DNA of 64,000 nt, taken from NCBI RefSeq assembly GCF_023887685.1, contig NZ_JAMWMR010000008.1, positions 157,025 through 221,024 of the forward strand, read 5' to 3'. The translations under genes and the position numbers were made by a program. This DNA comes from Streptomyces macrolidinus. Its GTDB lineage: Bacteria; Actinomycetota; Actinomycetes; Streptomycetales; Streptomycetaceae. Every line of letters starts with the position of its first letter. Position 1 is the stretch's first letter. Shown piece by piece: positions 7,973 through 16,646 of the stretch. Below the pieces are notes generated by a model. The model was not told where the DNA came from, did no database searches, and saw nothing but the letters and a program-made list of their open reading frames with translations.

Positions 7973-8563
7973 GTGCCTCCCCGCCAGCGACTCACTCCCG
8001 CCGACCGCCGCGCCCAACTCCTCGCCGTCGGCGCACGACTCTTCGCCGCGCGCCCCTACGCCGACGTGCTGATGGAGGAGGTCGCAGAAGAGGCCGGTGT
8101 CTCCAGGGCCCTGCTCTACCGCCACTTCCCCAGCAAGCACGCCCTCTTCGCCGCCGTGTACCAACAGGCGGCGGACCAACTGCTGGCCGAGACGCGGCTC
8201 GACCCCGCCGACTCCCTGGTCGAACAACTCGTCCAGGGCATGGACATCCACCTCGACTACTTCGTGGCGAACCGCAACGCCGTCCTCGCTGCGAACCAGG
8301 TCCTGGCAGGCGACCCGGTGATCCAGACGATCATGACGAACGAACTGGACATGCTCCGCACGCGACTGCTGGCCGTACTCCCGCTCGCGGACGAGAGCAC
8401 CCGCGAGGCTGTGTCCGGCGTCCTGAAGAGCTGGTTGGTCTTCGTCCAGGTCCTCTGCGTCGACTGGCTCGCCCACGAGACCTGCACCCGCACCCAGTTG
8501 CGCGACGTCTGCGTCGGCGCGGTACTCGGCGCGCTCCGCCCGCTCGTCTCCGAACTCGAGTAG
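7973..8563 (+). CDS. TetR/AcrR-family regulator
   Basis: A 196-residue repressor. The N-terminal helix-turn-helix (about 8-55) contains RRAQLLAVGARLF, VAEEAGVSRALLYRHF and PSKHALF. The rest is the variable ligand-binding domain. It probably represses the divergent membrane gene and itself through the 52-bp inverted repeat at 7911-7962. The GTG start sits 6 bases after a TAGACT -10-like hexamer, so the mRNA is probably leaderless. Confidence 0.87.
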   Translation: MPPRQRLTPADRRAQLLAVGARLFAARPYADVLMEEVAEEAGVSRALLYRHFPSKHALFAAVYQQAADQLLAETRLDPADSLVEQLVQGMDIHLDYFVANRNAVLAANQVLAGDPVIQTIMTNELDMLRTRLLAVLPLADESTREAVSGVLKSWLVFVQVLCVDWLAHETCTRTQLRDVCVGAVLGALRPLVSELE

Positions 8564-8671
8564 TGCCGGCCACCGTTGACGTATGTCCCGTCAGAGGCTG
8601 GTCGGCGAGGTCTCTGAGGGCGGTGAGTGCCGGATTAGGGAAGAGGCCCTTGTCTTCGGCAGGATGGGCAC

Positions 8672-9205
8672 ATGACCGAGATCCGCACGCCCCGCCTCCT
8701 CCTCCGTACCTGGCACGACGACGACCTCGTGCCGATGGCGGACATCAACGCGGACCCGCGGGTCATGCGCTGGATCGACGACGGCTCGGTGCGCGACCTT
8801 GAGCGCACGGCCGAGGACATCGAGCGGTGGGAGGAGGAGTGGGACGAGGAGGGCTTCGGGCTCTTCGCCGTCGAACTGCTGGCCTCGGGCGAACTGATCG
8901 GCTTCACGGGACTGTCCGTGCCCGGGTTCCTGCCGGAGGTGATGCCCGCCGTGGCGATCACTTGGCGGCTCGGCTCACAGTTCTGGGGCCAGGGCTACGC
9001 GTCCGAAGCCGCCCACGCCACACTGGAGTTCGCCCTCCAGGACCGCGGCCTGGACCGCGTCATCAGCATCAACCGGGTGGGTGACAACGCCTCCGAGAAC
9101 GTCCTCCGCAAGCTCGGCATGACGTTTGAACGGGGGACGACACACCCGGAGTACGGCTACCCACTGCGCGTCCACGCCATCGACCTCACCGAGTTCCAGG
9201 CTTGA
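8672..9205 (+). CDS. GNAT-family N-acetyltransferase (RimJ-like)
   Basis: A 177-residue acetyl-CoA-dependent acyltransferase of the RimJ/RimL type. It begins with RTPRLLLRTWHDDDL, and LGSQFWGQGYASEAAHATLEFAL forms the acetyl-CoA pyrophosphate-binding loop (position ~108-130). NENVLRKLGM-type helix (ASENVLRKLGM) is near the C-terminus. These enzymes acetylate protein N-termini or small amines; the substrate is not visible. Confidence 0.85.
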   Translation: MTEIRTPRLLLRTWHDDDLVPMADINADPRVMRWIDDGSVRDLERTAEDIERWEEEWDEEGFGLFAVELLASGELIGFTGLSVPGFLPEVMPAVAITWRLGSQFWGQGYASEAAHATLEFALQDRGLDRVISINRVGDNASENVLRKLGMTFERGTTHPEYGYPLRVHAIDLTEFQA

Positions 9206-9225
9206 ACCGGCCGACCCGCGGCTTC

Positions 9226-11136
9226 CTAGGACATGCGTATCACCGCGTACGTCTCGCCGTCCTGCGGTGGCCGGGTCCAGGAACGGGTGGTGAACGTGTG
9301 CAGCCGCCCGCTCACGATGGCGTGACGTGGCAGAGCGGCACCGAACTCCGCGGTCACCGCTTCCAGGAGCCGCCGTTCCGCCTCGGTGTCGTCCTCCCGG
9401 TCGCCGAAGAACCGGCTCGGGTCCAGCGCCTGCGGTATCTCCCCGCTTCTCTTGATCTCTCCGTCCACGTACGTGAACGCGTACTGCTCGGCACCGTCTC
9501 GCGCCACCGAAAGGTGGAAGTACGGATCCCTGTACCACGCCCTCAGGCCGCTCCACACCACCACCGCGCGGGTGCCCGCGCTGGCGGCTGCGGCCGGGGA
9601 GACGAGCCGCTGCCCGTCGAACGGGGCGGGGTCGTCGTCGAAGGCGAAGCTCCAACCGGTGCCGGCCCGGCCGACCGCCATGAGAGCCCTGTCGCCGTAG
9701 GACGAGAACTCCCGCTGCCTCTGCAGCGGTTGGCGGCGGGCGTCCCACAAGGTCATGGGTTCGTTCAGCACGACGCCGTCCGTGTTCCCGTCCCCGTCCG
9801 CGTCTGTGAGTCGTGCTGGTACGTCCTCCGGCTCGACGTCCTCCATCAGGACGAACCGGTAGGACGTGCGGTTGTTGCCCGGGTCCGGCTCCGCGAGCCA
9901 CGCCAGGCTGTCCGGGTCCAGCGCAGCCGTCGGAGTCGGTGCCTCACCCGCCTGCCCACCCCGTGGTGTGGAGAGCAACTCGCGGCCCCGCTCCTGGGTC
10001 AACAGCGGGCCGAGGATCGGGTCGGCCACCCAGCCCAGCGGCGCCAATTGGTCCGGGCCCAGCGGCTCCCACAGCGGCAGGGCGTTCATCAGCGTCCGCC
10101 ACGCCCGGTCGCTCTCTCCCCACCGCGCCAACTCCCGCGCCCGCTCGACCGCTTCGCCGAACGGTCCGGTCGCCGTGTATCGATACGCGCCGTTCCGTAC
10201 CAACTCCAGCGTCGCGTAAGCCAGCGACACCAAGTCCTTGTCTGCTCCGCGCAGATGGAACGTCAGCGTGGAGTCGTCCCGGTACGAGTGGGCCGCGTGC
10301 TCGGCGACCAGCGGCGGCAGCAACTCGGGCGCGTAGCGCGGGTCTGTCACCAGGCCGTCGAAGTACACCGCGTGGGTCTGCCCGAGCAGGCGGCGTATCT
10401 GGTCACCCAGCCCGCCGGCGCGCGGCCTGCCGTATTCCTTCGCCTCGTCCAGCACCTTCCCGGCTCGCTCCCAGCCGCCGCGCAGCGCCTCCACCCGGGC
10501 TTCCTCCACCAGGGCGTCCAGCTCCCGCGTCGTGTCGTTGACGAACGTCGGCTCCTCGTCGTTCTTGTCCGACCGCAGGCTGTGGAACTGCCGGTACATG
10601 TCCCGCATGAACTCGAGGAAGTTCGCATACCGATTCGGTGGCGCGGCCCGCCAGCTCGCCCATGTATAGACGGCCCACTCGCCGTTGTCGTCCACGTCCT
10701 CGGGGTCCATGAGAACGTAGGTGGCGTCGGACTCCACGTCGAGTTGCAGCCCGCGCCGCCAGATGTCGACCTCCCGCCGCTCCTCGGGCCCGGCGTCCTC
10801 GTCCAGGTACTCCTCGAAGACGTCCGCGAGTTGCGACTCGTCGTTGTGCCAGCGCGCGTCCTCGGTCCCCGCCAGCAGCCACACGAACTCGCCCGCGTTC
10901 CGCCAGCCGTCGCTGACCTTGAGGAACTCCCGGTACGACGGGGGCATCCGGCGGCCGAGGCGCTTCTCCATGGCGGCGATCCGCTCCTCGGAGGCGGGCG
11001 GGAACCCGAGCCATCGCGCCCGGCGCGCGGCCTCGTCGTCCTCGCCCTGAGTCTCGCCGTCCGGCAAGGAATCCGCCCACTCCCCACTCCACTTGAGAAG
11101 GAAGGGCCGCCAGTCGAATGCCGTGGTGTCCGTCAT
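9226..11136 (-). CDS. Large SMI1/KNR4-domain protein
   Basis: A 636-residue protein. The N-terminal ~150 residues form an SMI1/KNR4 domain (RARWLGFPPASEERIAAMEKRLG, then PPSYREFLKVSDGWRNAGEFVWLL). The remainder is unassigned, rich in Trp, Arg and Glu. Bacterial SMI1/KNR4 proteins often act as immunity proteins against polymorphic or contact-dependent toxins, or as partners of secreted proteins. No toxin gene is adjacent, so that role is speculative. The ATG at 11136 is chosen because the SMI1 alignment begins shortly after it; the frame stays open to 11451 over the next gene. Confidence 0.7.
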   Translation of the reverse strand: MTDTTAFDWRPFLLKWSGEWADSLPDGETQGEDDEAARRARWLGFPPASEERIAAMEKRLGRRMPPSYREFLKVSDGWRNAGEFVWLLAGTEDARWHNDESQLADVFEEYLDEDAGPEERREVDIWRRGLQLDVESDATYVLMDPEDVDDNGEWAVYTWASWRAAPPNRYANFLEFMRDMYRQFHSLRSDKNDEEPTFVNDTTRELDALVEEARVEALRGGWERAGKVLDEAKEYGRPRAGGLGDQIRRLLGQTHAVYFDGLVTDPRYAPELLPPLVAEHAAHSYRDDSTLTFHLRGADKDLVSLAYATLELVRNGAYRYTATGPFGEAVERARELARWGESDRAWRTLMNALPLWEPLGPDQLAPLGWVADPILGPLLTQERGRELLSTPRGGQAGEAPTPTAALDPDSLAWLAEPDPGNNRTSYRFVLMEDVEPEDVPARLTDADGDGNTDGVVLNEPMTLWDARRQPLQRQREFSSYGDRALMAVGRAGTGWSFAFDDDPAPFDGQRLVSPAAAASAGTRAVVVWSGLRAWYRDPYFHLSVARDGAEQYAFTYVDGEIKRSGEIPQALDPSRFFGDREDDTEAERRLLEAVTAEFGAALPRHAIVSGRLHTFTTRSWTRPPQDGETYAVIRMS

Positions 11137-11205
11137 GCGTGTGATGCTGCCACCCACCACTGACAGTGCTCCGCTGCTCGCGCCAGTGCGGCAACCTGGC
11201 TGGGT

Positions 11206-11535
11206 GTGCGCCGTGTCCTCCTCATCCGGCATCGCGATGGCGACCGGGAGTTCCACGTTCTGCCCGGCGGACGTGTAGAGCCTGGTGAGACGGCTGCCGA
11301 GGCCGCCTGTTGGGAGGTGAGGGAAGAGACCGGCTTGCGAGTCAGCATCGGTGAACTGCTCTGGGCCCGCGAGTACTTGCCCGAACGACACCCCGGCCAC
11401 CCGCATCACCGAACCCGGATGCAGCAACTTCAGTTGTACTTCGCAGCTCAACCAGCCTCAGACAGTGCGTCGTTGGCAACAGCTCCGGGTCGCAGAGCGC
11501 TCGCCACTCGAAGGGCGTGCGATAGGTTGCCCGCC
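11206..11535 (+). pseudogene. NUDIX hydrolase remnant
   Basis: From a GTG at 11206 the frame encodes a recognisable NUDIX start ([21 protein letters not shown], then the box from GGRVEPGE to REETGL). It continues for ~90 residues and loses similarity at about 11460. The C-terminal half of a normal ~150-residue NUDIX protein is absent. Trp replaces the first Arg of the REUxEE core. The frame then reads straight into the GNAT gene at 11536. I read it as a truncated gene whose frame happens to stay open, not a functional fusion. Confidence 0.6.
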
Positions 11536-12063
11536 ATGACCGAGCTTGGACCCGTTGCCTGGCCACCCGCCCCGATCAGGACCGCGCGGCTCGTGCTCCG
11601 GGAGTCCGAGGATCGGGACCGTGCGGCGTTCATCGAGCTGTTCGCATCGCCGGAGGTGGGCACCTACATCGGTGGCCCCCGACCGCGTGATGAGCTGGAG
11701 CGCGTGATGCCGGAGGTGCCCGGTCGGCGCCCTGGCTGTTTCGTGGTCGATCTCGACGGGGCGATGATCGGCATGATCACGTTCGATCGGCGCGACGCAG
11801 AGCGTCCGGGGCACGTCCGGCCGGGTGCCGGAGAGGCCGAACTCGGTTACATGTTCATGCCGGAGGCGTGGGGACGCGGGTATGCCGCCGAGGGGTGCGC
11901 GGCGGCCCTCGGCTGGTTCGCCGACGCGTACCCCGGCGAGCCGGTGGTGCTCTGCACCCAGACGGCCAACGACCGCGCGATGCGCCTCGCGGCGAAGCTG
12001 GGGTTTACCGAGGTGGAGCGGTTCGAGGAGTACGGCGCCCAACAGTGGTTCGGTGTCCGGTAG
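11536..12063 (+). CDS. GNAT-family N-acetyltransferase
   Basis: A 175-residue acetyltransferase. [23 protein letters not shown] opens the domain (described by position 11-33). [21 protein letters not shown] contains the acetyl-CoA loop, and [16 protein letters not shown] is the C-terminal helix. The ATG at 11536 is preceded by GATAGGTT about 10 bases upstream, a -10-like box that would give a leaderless transcript. The frame also continues upstream into the NUDIX remnant. Substrate unknown. Confidence 0.82.
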   Translation: MTELGPVAWPPAPIRTARLVLRESEDRDRAAFIELFASPEVGTYIGGPRPRDELERVMPEVPGRRPGCFVVDLDGAMIGMITFDRRDAERPGHVRPGAGEAELGYMFMPEAWGRGYAAEGCAAALGWFADAYPGEPVVLCTQTANDRAMRLAAKLGFTEVERFEEYGAQQWFGVR

Positions 12064-12305
12064 ATACCGGGGTCAAGATTTGCCGTGTTTGCCGGTAATA
12101 GTGGAATTCATAAGCGGAGTTGTCACCCGTGATTTCCATCCACCTCATTATGCTGTGATTCATGTCACGGTGATCGCGTAGAACGATCATGGATTGGCAT
12201 GTCCACTTCCTGGGGCTCCTGTGACACGATGCCAGCGTCCGTCCTCGGGCAAGCAAAGAGTTCATCCGGTCCATCGATCGTCTGAATCACATGCGGGGGG
12301 CGAGA

Positions 12306-12728
12306 ATGTCGAGAGTGATCGGCGTCGGATATCGAGGCGATCTCGACCGGGCGCTGCGACGTCGCGGTCTGAATCCCTTCTGTGTGGTCCAGCCTTCCAT
12401 GGGCGTACCGGAGGAATTCAAGGAGGAAGCGGCCCTCGTATTCGGGGAGTGTGCCATTCGGCTGCCCGGTGGGCTCTCCTCACAGGACGATGAATTGACG
12501 TACGGCGTCCATCTCCTCGACGCCGAGGTCAGCGCACTCGGTGCACCGCCGACCCGGATGGGCCATGGAGGAACGCGTGACACGCCGACCGGTCCCTATG
12601 GCTGGAGCGGCCGGGCGATCGTGTCCGACCCGGACGAATCCGAACCGGAGAAGAGGGTTCGTGACACCGTCCGATTCAATGTGACCAATATGACCCGTGG
12701 AGCGCGGAGAGCGGTGTCGCACTCCTAG
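12306..12728 (+). CDS. Unrecognised small protein at head of biosynthetic locus
   Basis: A 140-residue frame starting at the ATG at 12306 with GGGGGG just upstream. I do not recognise the family. The first ~40 residues (MSRVIGVGYRGDLDRALRRR) resemble the opening beta-alpha unit of a nucleotide- or ATP-grasp-type fold; the rest is polar. Its third-position GC bias is weaker than that of neighbours, and it follows an AT-richer 240-bp spacer. This could mark the left edge of the locus. It may be a fragment of a larger gene. Confidence 0.5.
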   Translation: MSRVIGVGYRGDLDRALRRRGLNPFCVVQPSMGVPEEFKEEAALVFGECAIRLPGGLSSQDDELTYGVHLLDAEVSALGAPPTRMGHGGTRDTPTGPYGWSGRAIVSDPDESEPEKRVRDTVRFNVTNMTRGARRAVSHS

Positions 12729-12882
12729 GAGGCTCGCGCGCCGACTGTTCGCAGCGCGTTCACCGAGCGCCCACTCGTCACGCCCCCACACCAGCGCTCA
12801 CTCAGCACGGTCCACTCGTCAGGGAATGCGTGGCGTACCTCTGCCCGCATTTCCCGTTCCTTCGACCGGAGGTCCTCTCTTC

Positions 12883-15624
12883 ATGCCCGAAATACGTCGT
12901 GTCGCGACGCTTCCCGACCTGCTCGACAGGGCAGCGCTCGACATGTCCCGCGGTGTCACCTTCGTCGGTGGTTCGTTCCTCTCCTACGCGGAATTGCGGG
13001 ACTCCGCGGTCTGCATTGCGCAGGGACTGCGCGACCACGGCACTGCCCCGGGCGACCGCGTACTGATTACGGCCACCGACCCGGAGTATTTCTTTCCCGC
13101 CTTTTGGGGCTGTGTACTGAGCGGCATCGTGCCGTGCCCGGTCGCCCCGGCCGCCGATCCGGCGCGGTGGCGTGGCCGGTTGGAGCATCTGCGGACGCTG
13201 CTCGGCGACCCGCTGGTGATCGGCTCCAAGGCGGCTGCTCACGAACTCCCCGATGTGGGGCTGCGATCGGTGACCATCGAGGAGCTGAGCCAAACCCAGG
13301 CCGGGGCCCAGCAGTTGCACACACCCGCCCCGGACGACCTCGCCCTGCTCATGCTCACCTCGGGATCCACCGGCTCGAGCAAAGCCGTTCGACTCACACA
13401 CGCCAACCTCCTTGCCGCGCAGGCCGGTAAGGCGGGAGCGCTCGGACTCGGGCCCGACGACACCTCGTTGAACTGGATCTCCGCCGACCACATCGCCGCC
13501 ATCGAGGCCCATCTGCTGCCCATGTTCAACGGAGCGAACCAGGTCATGACGGACCCCGCCACGGTCCTCGCCGACCCCCTGGAGTTCCTCCGGCTGATCG
13601 CGGCGCACCGGGTGCGGGTGACGTTCACCCCCAACTTCCTGTTCGGCCAACTGAATCAGGCGCTCGACCGCCGACCGCCGAAGGCCGGTGAGTGGGACCT
13701 GTCGCACGTCCACCACATCATCTCCGGCGGCGAGGCCACCGTGACCGCCACCGTGCGGAACTTCCTGGCGGCGCTCGCCCCGTACGGACTGCGCGGCGAC
13801 GTGATCGTGCCCGCCTTCGGCATGACGGAGACCTGCGCGGGCAGCGTGTTCAACCGCGACTTCGCCTCGCGCGACCTGGACCTGGAATTCCCGTCGCTCG
13901 GACGGCCCGTGCAGGGCCTGGAGATCCGTGTCGTCGGGGGAGACGGCACCGTGCTGGCCTCCACGAGCCGACCCGGCTGCACCGAGCCGGGCGATGTGCA
14001 ACTGCGCGGCACGATGGTCACCAGCGGGTACTACGGGAACGAGACAGCCACCGCAGAGGCGTTCACCAAGGACGGTTGGTTCCGCACCGGGGACCTCGGA
14101 CACCTGGACGCCGACGGCCGGTTGACGCTCGTCGGTCGTACCAAGGACTCCATCATCGTCAACGGCGTCAACTACTACAGTCACGACCTGGAAGCGGCCC
14201 TCGACGAACTGGACGGTGTGCGACGCGGGCAGGTCGCCGCGTTCCCGTTCCGGCCCGAAGGCGCCGACTCCGAGCAACTCGCCGTCGCCTTCGTCCCCGC
14301 CGATGACGCGACGGACGATACGTCCCTGTACCGGACGCTCGTCGCCATCCGCAGCTCCACCATCATGCACTGGGGCTTCAGACCGCATCTCATCCTGCCC
14401 GTCACCGAGTCGGCCATCCCCCGCAGCAACCTCAGCAAGATCCTGCGGATGTCGCTGCGCGCCGCCGTGGAGGCCGGTGACCTGGACGCCGCGGCCCGCC
14501 GCGCGGACGAGGTGAGTACGCGGTTCCTCGGCGGCTACGTGGCTCCGGAAGGCGACGTCGAGACCACGCTCGCCGAGGTCTACGCCCGCGTACTGAACAT
14601 CGAGCAAGTGCCCGCGACCGCGAGCTTCTTCGACCTGGGCGGCACCTCCCTCGACGTGCTGCGGCTCAAGTTGCTGATCCAGCAGGCGTTCGGTATCGAC
14701 GGCGTACCGATGGCGACGCTGCTGCAGGCGCCGACCGTGCGCGCGCTCGCCCGTCGGCTCACCGCCGACCGCGAAGCCGGCGGGGACGCCGCGTACGACC
14801 CGCTGGTGCCCCTCCAAGTCACCGGTGACGGAACGCCGTTGTTCTGTGTGCACCCGGGCCTGGGTGAAGTGCTCGTGTTCGTCAACCTCGCCCAGTACTT
14901 CACCGGCGAGCGGCCGTTCCACGCGCTGCGCGCCCGAGGGTTCGGCAAGGGCGAGACCCACTTCGCGTCGTTCGACGAGATGGTCGCCACCTATGTGTCC
15001 GCGATCCGGCGAGCCCAGCCCAGCGGGCCGTACGCCGTCGCGGGCTACTCCTACGGCGGCGCCGTCGCGTTCGAGATCGCCAAACGGCTCGAAGCCGAAG
15101 GGGACGAGGTGAAGTTCGTCGGCATCTTCAATCTGCCGCCGTCCATCTCCGGCCGGATGAACGAGATCACCTTCACCGACGGCGCGATCAACCTCGCCCT
15201 GTTCCTCGAACTGATCGACCCCTCCGACATCCCGGAGCTCACCGAGACCCTGCGTCCGCTGCCGGAGGCCGACCAGTTGGCGTATCTCGTCGACCACGCC
15301 CCCCAGCGACGACTGACCGAACTCGACCTCACCCTCGAACAGTTCACCGCCTGGGTCCATCTCGCACAGAGCATGGTCCACCTGGGCCGCACCTACGAAC
15401 CGTCCGGATCGATCGAGCAGGCCACGGTGTTCTACTGCACCCCGCTGAAGGGCACCAAGCAGGACTGGCTCGACAAACAGCTACGGGACTGGGACCGGTT
15501 CGCGCGTGGGACGAACGCGTACATCGAAGTCGACGGCGAGCACTACACGTTGATGAGCCCGCAGCACGTACAGACCTTCCAAGCGACCCTGCGGCGCGAA
15601 CTGGCCCGAGCGCTCGACCGATGA
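12883..15624 (+). CDS. Stand-alone adenylation-carrier-thioesterase enzyme (NRPS-like)
   Basis: A 913-residue single-module enzyme without a condensation domain. The AMP-binding domain (about 1-535) shows LTSGSTGSSKAV (~159), FGMTETCAG (~312), GWFRTGDLG (398), GRTKDSIIVNGVNYY (~418) and PRSNLSKIL (~513) with the A10 lysine. A carrier domain (~545-625) has DLGGTSLDVLRLK with phosphopantetheine serine S589. A type I thioesterase (~660-910) has HPGLGEV, GYSYGG with S723, and GEHYTL with H887. The A domain looks more like a fatty-acyl/aryl-AMP ligase than an amino-acid one. It would load an acid, hold it as a thioester and release, dimerise or cyclise it. ATG 12883 has CCGGAGGTC upstream; it overlaps the next gene by ATGA. 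Confidence 0.88.
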   Translation: MPEIRRVATLPDLLDRAALDMSRGVTFVGGSFLSYAELRDSAVCIAQGLRDHGTAPGDRVLITATDPEYFFPAFWGCVLSGIVPCPVAPAADPARWRGRLEHLRTLLGDPLVIGSKAAAHELPDVGLRSVTIEELSQTQAGAQQLHTPAPDDLALLMLTSGSTGSSKAVRLTHANLLAAQAGKAGALGLGPDDTSLNWISADHIAAIEAHLLPMFNGANQVMTDPATVLADPLEFLRLIAAHRVRVTFTPNFLFGQLNQALDRRPPKAGEWDLSHVHHIISGGEATVTATVRNFLAALAPYGLRGDVIVPAFGMTETCAGSVFNRDFASRDLDLEFPSLGRPVQGLEIRVVGGDGTVLASTSRPGCTEPGDVQLRGTMVTSGYYGNETATAEAFTKDGWFRTGDLGHLDADGRLTLVGRTKDSIIVNGVNYYSHDLEAALDELDGVRRGQVAAFPFRPEGADSEQLAVAFVPADDATDDTSLYRTLVAIRSSTIMHWGFRPHLILPVTESAIPRSNLSKILRMSLRAAVEAGDLDAAARRADEVSTRFLGGYVAPEGDVETTLAEVYARVLNIEQVPATASFFDLGGTSLDVLRLKLLIQQAFGIDGVPMATLLQAPTVRALARRLTADREAGGDAAYDPLVPLQVTGDGTPLFCVHPGLGEVLVFVNLAQYFTGERPFHALRARGFGKGETHFASFDEMVATYVSAIRRAQPSGPYAVAGYSYGGAVAFEIAKRLEAEGDEVKFVGIFNLPPSISGRMNEITFTDGAINLALFLELIDPSDIPELTETLRPLPEADQLAYLVDHAPQRRLTELDLTLEQFTAWVHLAQSMVHLGRTYEPSGSIEQATVFYCTPLKGTKQDWLDKQLRDWDRFARGTNAYIEVDGEHYTLMSPQHVQTFQATLRRELARALDR

Positions 15625-16646
15625 ACCAGGAGCAGCCGATCATGCACAGCAAGAAGATTCTCGTCACCGGCGGCACCGGCCAGGTCGCACGGCCCGTCGC
15701 CGAGGCGCTCGCCCGCGACAACGAGGTGTGGTGCCTCGGCCGGTTCGGCGACCCGGCCGCCCGCAAGGCGTTGGAGGAAGCGGGCGCCCACACCGTCACC
15801 TGGGACATGGCCGACGGCGAACTGACCGCGCTGCCCAGGGACTTCACGCACGTTCTGCACTCCGCGGTGCACCGGGGCGACGGGCGTGACTTCGAGGAGA
15901 CCGCGCGGATCAACACCGCCGGCACCGCCCGGCTGATGACACACTGCGCCGACGCCGAGGGCTTCCTCTATGTGTCGTCGGGCGTCGTCTACCACCGGGC
16001 CGAGCCCACCCATCGCTACCGCGAGGGCGATCCGCTCGGCGGCGCGGCGCCCTGGCTGCCCACGTACCCCGTCGCCAAGCTCTCCGCGGAGGGTGTCGTC
16101 CGCGGCCTGTCCGAAGCGCTCGGCCTGCCGTCCGTGATCGCCCGGCTCAACATCGCCTACGGTCCGTACGGGCACGGTGGCGTACCCATGATCCTCTTCC
16201 GGGAGATGCGCGGCGGGCAGTCGGCGGCGGTGCCGCACCAGGGGCAGAACTACTGCAACCTCCTGCACACCGACGACATCGTCCGCCAGGTGCCGCTGCT
16301 GTGGGGCGCCGCTCGGACACCCGCCCAGGTCGTGAACTGGGGCGGCGACGAAGAAGTCGGCGTCACCGACCTCATGGAGTACATGTCCGCCCTGACCGGG
16401 GTGCCGTTGCGCCTGGAGCGCAGCGAGTACAGCCGGGAGACGGCGATCTTCGACCACGAGATACGACGCGACCTCATCGGCGACTGCACCATCGGCTGGA
16501 AGGCCGGGATCGCCCGCACGCTCGGCGAACTGTTCGAGGAGTACCGCGAGCGTATCGACGCCCACCAAGGAGCGTTTCAGGTCCAGGGCCAGGTCCAGGG
16601 CCAGGTCCAGGGCCAGGAAGGGGAGCGGCATGCGCAGGCCCGCTGA
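15621..16646 (+). CDS. NAD-dependent epimerase/dehydratase (extended SDR)
   Basis: A 341-residue extended short-chain dehydrogenase. The NAD-binding TGGTGQVA loop is at residues 16-23. YVSSGVVYHR precedes the catalytic Y-x-x-x-K in TYPVAKLSAEG, followed by RLNIAYGPYGHGG. Such enzymes act on nucleotide sugars or other hydroxy/keto substrates. It starts inside the A-T-TE stop codon (ATGA); an alternative ATG at 15642 has AGGAG at 11 bases. The last ~20 residues are a Gln/Val/Gly repeat (QVQGQVQGQVQGQ) from a 12-bp DNA repeat and overlap the next gene by 17 bp. Confidence 0.87.
   Translation: MNQEQPIMHSKKILVTGGTGQVARPVAEALARDNEVWCLGRFGDPAARKALEEAGAHTVTWDMADGELTALPRDFTHVLHSAVHRGDGRDFEETARINTAGTARLMTHCADAEGFLYVSSGVVYHRAEPTHRYREGDPLGGAAPWLPTYPVAKLSAEGVVRGLSEALGLPSVIARLNIAYGPYGHGGVPMILFREMRGGQSAAVPHQGQNYCNLLHTDDIVRQVPLLWGAARTPAQVVNWGGDEEVGVTDLMEYMSALTGVPLRLERSEYSRETAIFDHEIRRDLIGDCTIGWKAGIARTLGELFEEYRERIDAHQGAFQVQGQVQGQVQGQEGERHAQAR
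16578..16613 (+). repeat. Three 12-bp tandem repeats at the 3' end of the epimerase gene
   Basis: CAGGTCCAGGGC is repeated three times without change at 16578, 16590 and 16602, with a partial fourth copy. It encodes QVQG units at the C-terminus of the epimerase, just before the overlapping start of the next gene. Likely slippage-prone. Confidence 0.85.

Noticed and set aside
9202..11163. A 653-residue plus-strand frame opposite the SMI1/KNR4 gene
   Set aside because: Low-complexity Arg/Pro/Val translation. The minus strand contains a recognisable SMI1/KNR4 domain.
12802..15381. An 859-residue open frame antisense to the A-T-TE gene
   Set aside because: It mirrors the strong codon bias of the plus-strand gene, shows no domain motif and is full of Gly/Arg/Gln/Glu low complexity. 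The plus strand has complete NRPS-like motifs.
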